Assembly: GCA_963697525.1 (NCBI GenBank)
Contig: OY969087.1
Location: 868,001 to 932,000, forward strand
DNA length: 64,000 nucleotides
Source of the DNA: Bradymonas sp963697525
GTDB lineage: Bacteria; Myxococcota_A; Bradymonadia; Bradymonadales; Bradymonadaceae
Direction: 5' to 3'
The notes beneath the pieces are model-generated. The model was not told the DNA's origin, made no database searches, and was given only the letters and a program-made list of their open reading frames with translations. Positions 52,632-63,715 of the stretch are shown here, piece after piece. The translations under genes and the position numbers were made by a program. Within the stretch, counting starts at the first letter, position 1. Every line of letters begins with the position of its first letter.

Positions 52632-53906
52632 TCAGTCGGCGATCGACAGCACCCTTACGCCCAGACGTCCGTCGACGTTGACCAGCTCACCGGCGCCGAT
52701 GCGCTTGCCGTCGACCACCAGATCGACCCCGTCGTCGACCCGCCGCTCCAATTCGAGCACATAGCCCGACTGAATCTGGGCGAGCATCGACACCGGCAGG
52801 GGCATCTCGCCCAGGCGGATCTCCACGGCGACCTGCGCCTTGTCGAGCACGTCGGCGGCCGGTTCGTTGGACGGGGGTTGCTCGGAACTCTGCTGCGAAT
52901 CCATCTCGCCTCCATGGGGTTGTCGCGCCACCGGGGTGGCGTCGGTGATTTCGATTTTCCACAATTGTTGGCCCTGCGGGCGCACCACACACGGCAAAAT
53001 CGTCGAGGCGGCGGCGTCCAGGCCGAGCTCGCCGTGGCCGCGGGCCCCGTCGTCCAGGCCGTCCATGCGCAGGGCGTGGTCTGCCGGAAGCAGCACGTCT
53101 CCGACACCCAGCTCGTCGAGCTCGGGGGGCGTGAGCCCGACGCGCGCCACCGTCAGGGGCAGCCGAGCGCGCAGCGATCCCAACCGCGACAGCGACAGGC
53201 GGCGGCGCTGGCGCTGGCGCCGGGTGGACTCGGCCACGAACACCTCCATGCTGCGCACCATGTCGCCGGGCACGAATAGGCGCACCAATCCCGCGCTGGT
53301 CGGGGTGCTCACCGCATAGACCACCTCGGAGATCTCGCTCTGGCGGCGAAGCCGCTGGGCGGCCGTCTCCAGGTTGGGCGGCGACGACGGGACCGACAGC
53401 GGCGGCAAGCCGCGTTTGCACAACCAGTTGACCAATTGCATCAGCAGGAAGGTGACCAGCCCGAAGTCGCGCGCGCTCGGCGGCGCCAGGGTGCGCGCCT
53501 CGGGCGGCTCGTCTTCGAGCAGCTCCTCGAGCCAGCCGCCCACCAGGTTCATATCCACGGTGATCACCCCCAGATCGGGGTCGGGCGCCAACGTAAATGT
53601 GGTCGTCAGATGCTCGTCGAGGCGCGCGCAGAACTCGCTGCCCGCGTAGGTGCGAACGGCGTGGAAGAAGACGTCGTGCGGCAAGCCGGTGAGCCGCTCG
53701 GCCTCGTCGGCCAACTCGTCGAGCAGCCGCTGGCCGGGCACGGGCGCGGGCAGCAATCGCAGCAGCCGGTTGCCCACGGCCACCTCGTCGGCCGACAGCG
53801 CCTCGAGCGACTTCAGCGGGATGCGCCGCACGGCCTTTCGCCGGGTGACCGCGCGCTTCGACAGGCTCGATGGCGTGGCACCGGGGGTTTGGAATCGTTG
53901 CGCCAT
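52632..53906 (-). CDS. sctQ: Type III secretion C-ring protein SctQ (SPOA domains)
   Basis: 424-residue SctQ/YscQ homologue of the flagellar FliM/FliN family, which forms the cytoplasmic sorting platform of type III injectisomes. The C-terminal SPOA domain is clear (AQVAVEIRLGEMPLPVSMLA, ... YVLELERRVDDGVDLVVDG, LVNVDGRLGVRVLSI). A second SPOA-like section sits near 245-320 (LPLTVARVGLTPPELDELGV), as in full-length SctQ. A Ser/Pro/Gln-rich linker joins them. It is adjacent to the SctP-like gene (21 bases). No SctV, SctN, SctC or needle genes are in the window. Confidence 0.82.
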   Translation of the reverse strand: MAQRFQTPGATPSSLSKRAVTRRKAVRRIPLKSLEALSADEVAVGNRLLRLLPAPVPGQRLLDELADEAERLTGLPHDVFFHAVRTYAGSEFCARLDEHLTTTFTLAPDPDLGVITVDMNLVGGWLEELLEDEPPEARTLAPPSARDFGLVTFLLMQLVNWLCKRGLPPLSVPSSPPNLETAAQRLRRQSEISEVVYAVSTPTSAGLVRLFVPGDMVRSMEVFVAESTRRQRQRRRLSLSRLGSLRARLPLTVARVGLTPPELDELGVGDVLLPADHALRMDGLDDGARGHGELGLDAAASTILPCVVRPQGQQLWKIEITDATPVARQPHGGEMDSQQSSEQPPSNEPAADVLDKAQVAVEIRLGEMPLPVSMLAQIQSGYVLELERRVDDGVDLVVDGKRIGAGELVNVDGRLGVRVLSIAD

Positions 53907-53927
53907 GGCAGTTGGGTCTCCGGGAAA

Positions 53928-54794
53928 TCAGACAATGTCGATGCTGGAAAAGTCGACGCCGTGCTCGGCGGCCGACTGGCGAAAATGCTCGCGCTCGTGG
54001 CGCAGGTCGCGGGCGAACTCCTCGTTCTCCGGACGCATGCGTAGCTCGAAGCCGCCGCCGCGCTTGCGCAGCCGGATATGCACCTTGCCGCGGCCGGGGA
54101 CCTCGACGTCGAGCAGCATGATCTGGCGGCCGGCGGCGTCTGTGCCGACCTGGGCCTTCTCGACGAGCTTGTCGGCGAGCTCGGCGACCTTGGCGCGAAG
54201 CTCGGCGCGGTCGGCCGGCGCGCTGGCGTCGGCCTTCTGGGCGCCGGCGGCCCGGGCGGCGTCGACCGGTGCGCGCGACGCGGCCGCGGCCGCCGACTCC
54301 ACGCCCTTCCGGCGCATGTCGTCGCCGCGGACGCCCTCAGCCCCCGAGCGAGACGTCTTCGCCGGTTGACCGAGCTCGGGACGCGCGTCGCTTCGCTGGG
54401 CGTGCTCGCCGCGCACCCGGTGCTCGTGGCGCTGGTGGTGGCGATGCTCGACGAGCTTGTCGTGCTGCTCGCTCTCGGTGTGCAGCTCGCCGTGCAGCCG
54501 CGTGTCCTGCGCCTGCTGCTGGCCCAACTGCACCCGACCGTCGTGAGTGCGCGCGCCAAATTCGCCGCCGCGCCCGGCTTCGCCCAACGTCTTGTGCCCA
54601 GGCTCGCCGTGCGACCCGTGGGCGAGCGTCTTGCCGGCCATCTTCTTGGCAGCATGCTCGCCTTTTTCGCCGCCGCGCTTGCCGTCGAGCAGCTTTTTGA
54701 AATCCTTGGCGTCCTTGCCGTCGTCAGCGCGCGTCTTCTCGTCCTGCTCGCGGGCGCGATCGACATGGTCGGTTCTGTCGTTGTGGATCTTCAC
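53928..54794 (-). CDS. SctP/FliK-like needle-length regulator
   Basis: 288-residue protein with a very hydrophilic His/Lys/Gln-rich N-terminal 200 residues (for example QHDKLVEHRHHQRHEHRVRG) and a conserved C-terminal part (about 200-288). That part, GRQIMLLDVEVPGRGKVHIR ... GGGFELRMRPENEEFARDL, resembles the type III secretion specificity-switch domain of SctP/HpaP/FliK. This fits its position before sctQ. The open frame starts at a GTG (54794) with GAGG about 11 bases upstream. The assignment rests on the C-terminal pattern plus gene order. It would normally be a secreted ruler controlling needle length. Confidence 0.68.
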   Translation of the reverse strand: MKIHNDRTDHVDRAREQDEKTRADDGKDAKDFKKLLDGKRGGEKGEHAAKKMAGKTLAHGSHGEPGHKTLGEAGRGGEFGARTHDGRVQLGQQQAQDTRLHGELHTESEQHDKLVEHRHHQRHEHRVRGEHAQRSDARPELGQPAKTSRSGAEGVRGDDMRRKGVESAAAAASRAPVDAARAAGAQKADASAPADRAELRAKVAELADKLVEKAQVGTDAAGRQIMLLDVEVPGRGKVHIRLRKRGGGFELRMRPENEEFARDLRHEREHFRQSAAEHGVDFSSIDIV

Positions 54795-54827
54795 GATGCG
54801 TCAATCCTCTGCAACACAGGATGCGAT

Positions 54828-54880
54828 GGTCTCGAAGCCCCTCATTATGGTTTTCGGCAAAAAGGGCCAAATCGTTGCGT
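54828..54880. repeat. Third copy of the TATGGTTTTCGGCA motif
   Basis: About 50 bases here (GCCCCTCATTATGGTTTTC, ending near ATCGTTGCGT) match parts of the repeat modules at 8704-8752 and 20903-20950. The hairpin is weaker in this copy. The module's tandem arrays are absent here. Confidence 0.75.
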
Positions 54881-54929
54881 GATCGGGCCAATTTTTTTCG
54901 CGGCCACCACGTCAAAATCCCAAGAAAAG

Positions 54930-54976
54930 CCAAAAGCGCCAGCGACTTAGCCGTCGCTGGCGCTTTTGGATTTTTT
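54930..54976. terminator. Strong intrinsic terminator after topA
   Basis: Perfect 17-bp stem (54930-54946 with 54953-54969), loop TTAGCC. On the plus strand TTTTTT follows; on the minus strand CTTTTCTT follows. It lies about 120 bases past the topA stop and can act in both directions. Confidence 0.9.
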
Positions 54977-55024
54977 CGCGATTCTCTAATCGCCGAGTTC
55001 CCGATCCCCCGAGCACCTACGCCG

Positions 55025-55091
55025 TCGTAGTTACGCAGTTACGCCGTCGTAGTTCACTCGATCACTCGATCACTCGAGATCACTCGAGAGA
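55025..55091. repeat. CACTCGATCACTCG-type simple repeat after topA
   Basis: Repeated TCACTCGATCACTCG/AGATCACTCGAG units and GTTACGCCGTCGTAGTT-like units directly 3' of the topA stop, the same family as at 11818-11889. Confidence 0.75.
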
Positions 55092-57629
<2,538 letters not shown>

Positions 57630-57775
57630 GCGTTAGTGCTCGCGAACTTGAGTCTTCTTGGGAACTTAGCGATAGCTCACCGTATGTGGGCGCCGAGGTG
57701 GACGGCCCCACCGGTGAGCGATTGGTATGGAGGATGTTGCCGGATTTGTCCAGCGCCGAACATGGGCTCGTCGCC

Positions 57776-59215
57776 CTAGTGGTCGTCGGAGTCGTCCGGC
57801 GGCGGCGGCTCTTTGCTCATCTCCTCGAAGGGATTCTCCCCCGATTGCATCATCTGATAAAACTTTTGCATTTGCTCTTCGATCTGCTCCGAGGACATCT
57901 TGGACAGGTCGATCCCCTCGAGCTCGGAGGGGTCGAGGCCGCCGACGTTGCGCAGCAGCCCCGGCGGGACGTTTTTGAGGATGTTGGGGGCATTTTTCAT
58001 GGCCATCTCCAAAAACGGCTTGAAGCGCCCCTTCATCTTGCCGGACTCGTCGAAGACCTGCCCGAGCACGCTCATGGGGTCGAAGTTGCCAAAGGGGGTG
58101 GCCCCGGCGTTGGCCTCACCGCCGGCGCCGACGGTCTCCGAGTAGCGGTTGAGCATGTCGCGCATCGACGTCTGGAAGCCGGTGGCCTCGAGCACGCTGT
58201 AGCACGGGCCCAGCAAGAACATGGGCAGCTCGGCGGGCGCCTGGCGGGCGCGCTCGAAGTCCTCCTGCGCGACGCTGGTCTCGCCGCGCATATGCCGGGC
58301 GGCCCCGCGCACCATATAGGCGTCGGAGAGGCTGGGATCGAGCTCGACGGCGCGCTCGGCGGCCTTGAGCGCGAGGTTGCCCTTGCCGCTGGCCAACTGC
58401 ACGTGGGCCAACTGCACGAAGGCGAAGGCCTCGTCGGGAAAATTGTTGGACGCGCGGATGGCGTCGGCGCGCGCCTGGCGATTGCGCCCGCCGAGCATGT
58501 GGATGTGGCTGCGCAACAGCAGCGCTTCCAGGGAGGCGTCGTCGTCGCTGACGGCCTCGTCGATGACCTCGCCGGCCTCTTCGCTGCGCCCCTGGACCAT
58601 CATCAGCCGGGCGAGCTGCAGGGCGTAGTCGGGGTCGTCGTCGAGCTCGCGGGCCTGGGTGAGGTCGCGCTCGGCCTGCTCGAATTTGCCCGTGCGGGTG
58701 AACACGTCGGCGCGCAGCGCGTACAGCTCGGCGTCGGCGCCCTCGATATTGATGGCGTGGGTCAGGTCCGAGCGGGCGTGATCGAGCTCGTCGACGTCGA
58801 CCAGCGCCAGCGCGCGCCCCATCAAGCTCGACACCAGATCGGGGTCGCGATCGAGGGCGCGATCGAAATAATCGCGCGCCGCCTCCGGGCGCTCCAGGCT
58901 GTAATTGGCCCAGCCGGCGGCGTCGAACGCCTCGGCGCGTCGCCACCCCGCCTGCAGGGCGGCCTCGGCGTCGGCGAGCGCGTCGTCGGACGCGCCCATA
59001 TCCAGGTCGACGTCGGCGCGCAGCGCGCGCAACGCCGCGCGCAAAAGCTGGTAGTCGTCGGTCTCGGGCACGTTCGCGAGGATGGAGTCCAGGTTCGTGC
59101 GCGCCTGGCGCACCTGGCCATGGGAGCGCAACGGCTCGAGCTCGTCGTGGATCGCCTCCAGCTTTTGCTCTTGCTCTTTCGACAGTGCCATCGCGCTGGT
59201 AGCGGAGCCAGGCAT
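57776..59215 (-). CDS. TPR-repeat protein
   Basis: 479-residue cytoplasmic protein consisting mainly of tetratricopeptide repeats (about residues 15-325; units such as AEAFDAAGWANYSLERPEAA and SDAYMVRGAARHMRGETSVA). A Gly/Pro/Met-rich C-terminal segment follows, with a low-complexity acidic end (EEMSKEPPPPDDSDDH) of the type that binds partner proteins. TPRs are protein-interaction scaffolds; no partner is named by context. The start ATG at 59215 has GGTGAGG 7-10 bases upstream; a second ATG at 59191 is possible. Confidence 0.85.
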   Translation of the reverse strand: MPGSATSAMALSKEQEQKLEAIHDELEPLRSHGQVRQARTNLDSILANVPETDDYQLLRAALRALRADVDLDMGASDDALADAEAALQAGWRRAEAFDAAGWANYSLERPEAARDYFDRALDRDPDLVSSLMGRALALVDVDELDHARSDLTHAINIEGADAELYALRADVFTRTGKFEQAERDLTQARELDDDPDYALQLARLMMVQGRSEEAGEVIDEAVSDDDASLEALLLRSHIHMLGGRNRQARADAIRASNNFPDEAFAFVQLAHVQLASGKGNLALKAAERAVELDPSLSDAYMVRGAARHMRGETSVAQEDFERARQAPAELPMFLLGPCYSVLEATGFQTSMRDMLNRYSETVGAGGEANAGATPFGNFDPMSVLGQVFDESGKMKGRFKPFLEMAMKNAPNILKNVPPGLLRNVGGLDPSELEGIDLSKMSSEQIEEQMQKFYQMMQSGENPFEEMSKEPPPPDDSDDH

Positions 59216-59454
59216 GGGAACCTCACCTTATGATGAATATCAGGAGCGGAGCAAATCTCGGGCGCTACACGCCTCGCCCTCATTGTAGGTACGAGGCGTA
59301 GCACAACAAGCATGCACCACTACACATCTCATAACACTACAGAGCGCGCAAAGAGCACGCAGAATTCCGCCGGCTTTTGCGAGCCCGCCGAAGTCTGTGT
59401 GCTCTCTGCGTCGATGCAACGGACGGCATCCGTGGCGTCGTTTGCCGGAATGGT

Positions 59455-59781
59455 TCAGCCGTTGGTGGCCTTCTCGAACATCTGGCGCACGGCGCCCTCG
59501 CCGCGAAAGCCGATCTGGTGATCGGTGACGTCCTGGCCTTTGAGGGCCACCAGCATCGGGATGCTCTGCACCCGGAAGGCCTGCGCCAGCTCGGGCTGCT
59601 CGTCGACGTTGACCTTGCCGACTTTGACCTTGCCGTCGTACTCGGCGGCGAGCTTCTCCAAGATCGGGGTCAGCGACTTGCACGGCCCACACCAGGGCGC
59701 CCACAGGTCCACGATGACCGGCACGTCGCTCTCGGCGACCTCAGTGTCGAAATTATCGGCGGTGATCTCAGTAAGTGCCAT
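59455..59781 (-). CDS. trxA: Thioredoxin
   Basis: 108-residue thioredoxin with active site WCGPCK (Cys31, Cys34) in DLWAPWCGPCKSLTPI and the cis-Pro loop IPMLVALKGQ. Cytoplasmic dithiol reductant for ribonucleotide reductase, methionine sulfoxide reductases and similar enzymes. Length and composition match the E. coli protein. The start ATG has AAGGAG at ideal spacing. Stand-alone gene between the TPR protein and the E2 gene. Confidence 0.97.
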   Translation of the reverse strand: MALTEITADNFDTEVAESDVPVIVDLWAPWCGPCKSLTPILEKLAAEYDGKVKVGKVNVDEQPELAQAFRVQSIPMLVALKGQDVTDHQIGFRGEGAVRQMFEKATNG

Positions 59782-59860
59782 GACTGTCTCCTTAAGGGAT
59801 TACTTCGAAGTCAATTTCTCAATCCGTCCGACCTTGAGATGTACGCACGGTCAAAAAGTT

Positions 59861-61189
59861 TCAATTTGCCGGCCAGGTCTCGATGATCTCGCGCATGCGG
59901 CGCATGAACTTATCGGCGGTGGCTCCGTCGATGATGCGGTGGTCGAAGCTCAAACACCAGATCGCGGTGGGCCGCACCAGGATGGCGTCGGTCTTCTGGT
60001 CGACGACCACCCGCTTTTTGATGGCCCCGGTGCTCATGATCGCCGCCTGGGGCTGGTTGATGATCGGGATGCCGAACTCCGGGCCGAACACGCCGTGGTT
60101 GGACAGCGTGAACGTGCCCCCTTTGACCTCGTCGGGCTTGAGCTGCTTGTGGCGCGCCCGGTGGGCGATGTCGGTGACCTTGCGGGCGATGCCCAGCAGG
60201 CTGAGCTCGTCGACATTCTTGATCACCGGCACGATCAGGCTCTTCTCCAGCGCCACGGCCATGCCCACGTTGATGTCGCCGCGAAGCACCAGGCTCTCGT
60301 CGTCCATCGAGGCGTTGACCGTGGGGAACTCGCGCAGCGCCTCGGCGGCCGCTTTGACCAAAAAGGCGGTGTAGGTCAGCTTGACGCCGCGCTCGGCGAA
60401 GCTGTCTTTGAGGCGTTTGCGCGCGGCCACGACGTTGGAGAAGTCGACCTCGTGGACGGTGTGGGCGTGCGGGCTGATCGCCTTGGAGGCGACCATATGC
60501 TCGGCGATCATCTTGCGCTGGGGCGACAAGAACTCCACGCGGTCGCGCGCGCCGATCTCGATGTCCGGCCGATGGATCTCGCGGGTGGGCACGCTGGTGG
60601 TGCCGCCGCCTTGCCTGGCCGCCGGCGCCGCCGCCCGCTTGTGCTTGCCCTGGTCGATCCAGTCGAGGATGTCGTCTTTGGTCACTCGCCCGCTCAGCCC
60701 CGAGCCGGGGATGGGCGACAGGTCCTCGATGCCGTGCTCGGCGGCGATGCGGCGCACCAGCGGCGTCGAGCGGGTGCGGCGAAGCTCGGCGCGGCTGGGA
60801 AAGTCGCCGGCGTCGGCGGTGACCGTCGCCGCCGAGCCCCCGACGGCCGCGCGCCGGCTGGTCTTCTGCTCCTCGAGCGACACCACGTTGGACTCTTCGG
60901 CCACGGCCTCTTCGGCGGGCGCGGCGCTCTCGGCCACCGTGCCCTCCTCGGCCTCCGTGTCGACCACCGCCACCAGGGTGTTGATCTCGACGGTTTGGCC
61001 GGGCTCGACCAGCTTCTCGACGAGCACCCCGTCGACCGGGCTGGGCACCTCGGCGTCGACCTTGTCGGTGGTGATCTCGAATAGGGGCTCGTCGCGCTCG
61101 ACTCGGTCTCCCACCTCTTTGAGCCAGGTGGTGACCGTACCCTCGGCTACCGACTCGCCCATCTGGGGCATGACGACTTCGGTTCGCAT
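59861..61189 (-). CDS. 2-oxoacid dehydrogenase E2 (dihydrolipoamide acyltransferase)
   Basis: 442-residue E2 core subunit of a 2-oxoacid dehydrogenase complex. Lipoyl domain (1-80) with lipoyl-Lys43 in TTDKVDAEV, an Ala/Glu/Val-rich linker, a peripheral-subunit-binding domain (LVRRIAAEHGIEDLSPIPGS, about 140-180), and the acyltransferase domain ending CLSFDHRIIDGATADKFM with the HRxxDG catalytic motif. It could serve the branched-chain, 2-oxoglutarate or pyruvate complex; the sequence alone does not say which. The E1 genes are not nearby. Lipoamide dehydrogenase lies upstream across about 1 kb of repeats. Confidence 0.94.
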   Translation of the reverse strand: MRTEVVMPQMGESVAEGTVTTWLKEVGDRVERDEPLFEITTDKVDAEVPSPVDGVLVEKLVEPGQTVEINTLVAVVDTEAEEGTVAESAAPAEEAVAEESNVVSLEEQKTSRRAAVGGSAATVTADAGDFPSRAELRRTRSTPLVRRIAAEHGIEDLSPIPGSGLSGRVTKDDILDWIDQGKHKRAAAPAARQGGGTTSVPTREIHRPDIEIGARDRVEFLSPQRKMIAEHMVASKAISPHAHTVHEVDFSNVVAARKRLKDSFAERGVKLTYTAFLVKAAAEALREFPTVNASMDDESLVLRGDINVGMAVALEKSLIVPVIKNVDELSLLGIARKVTDIAHRARHKQLKPDEVKGGTFTLSNHGVFGPEFGIPIINQPQAAIMSTGAIKKRVVVDQKTDAILVRPTAIWCLSFDHRIIDGATADKFMRRMREIIETWPAN

Positions 61190-61339
61190 CGCGTTGTCCT
61201 CTTATTGGGTTTTATGTGCGGCGTTCGTGACTGGTTATCTGTATCACGAAAGGGCTGTGGTGCAAGGGGTGAGAACATTGAGCCACGTACGCCTCCAGGT
61301 TCGCTCAGCGATTGGGCCTCAGATCTTTTTCGCAGTTAG

Positions 61340-61387
61340 CGCCCCCGCGTGGCTTGTCCCGCGGGACGCCTAGATCGGAGGCTAGCC
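61340..61387. repeat. Single copy of the 68-bp hairpin-array unit
   Basis: CTTGTCCCGCGGGACGCC followed by AGATCGGAGGCTA matches the array-B unit (CTTGTCCCACGGGACGCC, then AAGATCGTCGGCTA). The left arm is partly changed (CCCGCGTGG). The repeat family is thus dispersed, not only tandem. Confidence 0.75.
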
Positions 61388-61435
61388 AGAATCGGCTTCT
61401 CCCCCTCCCTACAAGGCGCGCGCAGCGCGCCGAGC

Positions 61436-61545
61436 CGACGGCCGGCTCCGGCATCCGGCTCCGGCATCCGGCCACGGCTCCGGCATCCGGTCCCGGGTCC
61501 GGCATCCGGTCCCGGCTCCGGCATCCGGCCACGGCTGAGGGATCG
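61436..61545. repeat. CCGGCATCCGG direct repeats
   Basis: About six irregular copies of GGCTCCGGCATCCGG with variable spacers (CCACGG, TCCCGG). Low-complexity DNA without a gene. Confidence 0.85.
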
Positions 61546-61588
61546 ACCTACCGAACGACTTTTCATATCCTGATCCCCAAGAAAGAGT

Positions 61589-61622
61589 GACGGCGTCCCT
61601 GCGGGCAAACGCGGACGCCGTC
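61589..61622. terminator. 10-bp hairpin, possible terminator
   Basis: GACGGCGTCC (61589-61598) pairs exactly with GGACGCCGTC (61613-61622). The minus-strand reading is followed by ACTCTTTCTT. Weak support for termination. Confidence 0.45.
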
Positions 61623-61653
61623 GATGCCAATGTCCCTCCAAACCGAGGATGAT

Positions 61654-61884
61654 ATGGCAGCAATGAAGATACGCAGAAAAGCAACCACACCCAAGGGGTT
61701 TTTGCGCCGGGTCAAAGACGCTGGCTTTGAGCGAGTTGGCGACAAGCGAAAGCAGGCCTGGGCAGTCGACGCCGTCACGCCTTTCGAAAAGGCGTCCCGC
61801 CGCAGCGCACGCGCTGCCGCAAGCCAGACCTGGAAGGATCTGGCACCGAAAAAGGCGCCCGCCACCGTGGGGGAAAGGGGGTGA
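61654..61884 (+). CDS. Doubtful small basic protein
   Basis: 76-residue open frame, MAAMKIRRKATTPKGFLRRV at the start, very basic, with GAGG about 5 bases before the ATG. Its third-codon-position GC is lower than in neighbouring genes, and the second half overlaps local hairpin sequence (GCCTTTCGAAAAGGC). I do not recognise a family. It could be a minor nucleoid-type protein or not a gene at all. Confidence 0.3.
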   Translation: MAAMKIRRKATTPKGFLRRVKDAGFERVGDKRKQAWAVDAVTPFEKASRRSARAAASQTWKDLAPKKAPATVGERG

Positions 61885-61978
61885 TACGCTCGTTCGCGCG
61901 CCGCCAACCGCTTAAAGCTCCCAGATTGGCCGTGTAGCTACTGCGGCGGCGATCATTGATCGAACCTGCGTACGCCTC

Positions 61979-62155
61979 GCCACCCCTCCCCGATTGGGCC
62001 GATTGGGGGAGGTGCCGAGTGCAGTTCGCGAGGCGGAGGGGGCCGAGGCTCGACCAGTCTCACCTTGCAGACGAGTTGGCATCCGTGCCCCCCTCCGACG
62101 GCTCGCTTCGCTTCGCCGCCACCTCCCCGACGCGGCCGACGCGGGGAGGGGTGGC
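61979..62155. repeat. 177-bp element with 14-bp inverted ends
   Basis: GCCACCCCTCCCCG (61979-61992) and its exact inverse (62142-62155) bound a segment that itself contains inverted GGGGGAGGTG and CACCTCCCC sections, so the two ends form nested hairpins. It is palindromic and non-coding. It ends 25 bases before the lpdA stop. Confidence 0.8.
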
Positions 62156-62180
62156 AACGAGCAGCGTGGTTGCCTGATTT

Positions 62181-63596
62181 TCAAATATGAATCGGCTCAC
62201 CCAACGTCGCATGCGCGGCCTCGCCGACCGCCTCGGACAAGGTCGGGTGCGGGTGGATCGTGTGCACCAGCTCGACCACGGTCGACTCCAGCTCCATGGC
62301 CACGGTGCCCTCGGTGATCAGCTCGGTGGCGTGCGGGCCGATGATGTGCAGGCCCAGAAGCTCGTCGTATTTGGCCTCGCTGACGATTTTGACGAAGCCC
62401 TCCGTCTGGCCGACGATGCTCGCCTTGCCGATGGCCGAGAAGGGGAATTTGCCGACCTTGACCTCGTAGCCGCGCTCCTTGGCCTTCTCCTCGGTCAGGC
62501 CCACCGAGGCGACCTCCGGCGAGCAGTACGTGCAGTTGGGGATGTGGTCGTAGTTGATGGGATGGGCGGGCTCGCCGGCCAGGTGGTCGACGGCCAAGAT
62601 CCCCTCGTGGGAGGCCACGTGGGCGAGCCAGGGCGTGTTGACGATGTCGCCGATGGCGTACACCCAGTCCTCGGTGGTGTGCATATATTCGTCGACGGGC
62701 ACGAAGCCTCGCCCGTCCAGCTCGATGTTGGTGGTGTCGATGCCGCAGTCGTCGGTGACCGCGCGCCGGCCGGTGGCCACGAGCAGGTGGGAGGCCTCGA
62801 TCTTGGTGGAGTTGGTCTTGCCGCCCTTGTCGGTCTCGACGACCACCTCGACGCCTTGGTCGGTGCGCTTGACGTCGGTGACCTTCGAGGAGGTCATCAC
62901 GTTCATGCCCTGCTTTTTGAAGCTCTTCTCGATCTCTTTGGAGACCTCGTGGTCCTCGATGGGCAGCAGGCGGTCGAGCATCTCGATGAGGGTGACCTGG
63001 GCGCCGTAGCGCAAAAACACGCTGGCGAACTCGCTGCCCACGGCGCCCGCGCCGATGACCACCAGGTGCTCGGGCATGTCGGTCATCTGCAGCAGGTCGT
63101 CGGAGTCGATGACGCGCTCGTGGTCCATCTCGATGAACGGCAGGTGCTGGCACACGCTGCCGGTCGCCAGGATGCAGTGCGTGGTCTCCAGAGTGGTGGT
63201 CGTGCCGTCGAAGCCCTCCACGCTGACCTTGTTTTTTCCGGCCAGGCGACCGTGGCCGAAGTGGACGTCGACGTTGTTCTTCTTCATCAGGTATTTGACG
63301 CCGCCGGCGTTCTTCTGGACGACGCGCGCCCGGAAGGCGTCCATCTTGTCCATGTCCACCGCGGGGTCGCTCAGCGCGACGCCGAAGTCCTCGGAGTGGC
63401 CGCATTTTTCCAGCAGGTCGGCCGTCTGCAGCATCGCCTTGGTGGGGATGCAGCCGCGCAGCAGGCAGGTGCCACCGAGGCGCTCGGTCTTCTCGCGCTC
63501 GACGATCGCCGTCTTCAGCCCCAACTGGCCGGCGCGAATCGCCGCCACGTATCCACCCGGACCGCTACCGATTACCACCACGTCGTACTTGCTCAC
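62181..63596 (-). CDS. lpdA: Dihydrolipoamide dehydrogenase (E3)
   Basis: 471-residue FAD/NAD flavoprotein that reoxidises lipoamide in 2-oxoacid dehydrogenase complexes. FAD motif GSGPGG (10-15), redox disulfide Cys44/Cys49 in GGTCLLRGCIPTKA (the common form is GGTCLNVGCIPSK), NAD motif VVIGAGAVGSEFA, and catalytic His-Glu in HPHPTLSEAVGEAAH near the C-terminus. It starts with a GTG preceded by TAGGAG at good spacing. It shares direction with the E2 gene downstream and probably function with it. Confidence 0.96.
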   Translation of the reverse strand: MSKYDVVVIGSGPGGYVAAIRAGQLGLKTAIVEREKTERLGGTCLLRGCIPTKAMLQTADLLEKCGHSEDFGVALSDPAVDMDKMDAFRARVVQKNAGGVKYLMKKNNVDVHFGHGRLAGKNKVSVEGFDGTTTTLETTHCILATGSVCQHLPFIEMDHERVIDSDDLLQMTDMPEHLVVIGAGAVGSEFASVFLRYGAQVTLIEMLDRLLPIEDHEVSKEIEKSFKKQGMNVMTSSKVTDVKRTDQGVEVVVETDKGGKTNSTKIEASHLLVATGRRAVTDDCGIDTTNIELDGRGFVPVDEYMHTTEDWVYAIGDIVNTPWLAHVASHEGILAVDHLAGEPAHPINYDHIPNCTYCSPEVASVGLTEEKAKERGYEVKVGKFPFSAIGKASIVGQTEGFVKIVSEAKYDELLGLHIIGPHATELITEGTVAMELESTVVELVHTIHPHPTLSEAVGEAAHATLGEPIHI

Positions 63597-63715
63597 GAGT
63601 CACTCCTACATTGCTATGATTGGGGCGTCAAAATCGCTGCGAAGCTGTCGGCTTCGGAACGTACTAGGGGTGGTGGGTTTGTCAAGGTGGGAAGGTGGGC
63701 GTAGGATTGGCCACC

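Larger units (their letters stand above)
61190..62180. other. Repeat-rich gap between E2 and lpdA
   Basis: About 1 kb holding a single hairpin unit of the 68-bp family, CCGGCATCCGG repeats, a 10-bp-stem hairpin, a doubtful small open frame and a 177-bp element with inverted ends. No convincing gene. Confidence 0.7.

Noticed and set aside
61312..61690. Open frames through the CCGGCATCCGG repeats
   Set aside because: They are open in several frames on both strands because the repeats lack stops; low-complexity translation.
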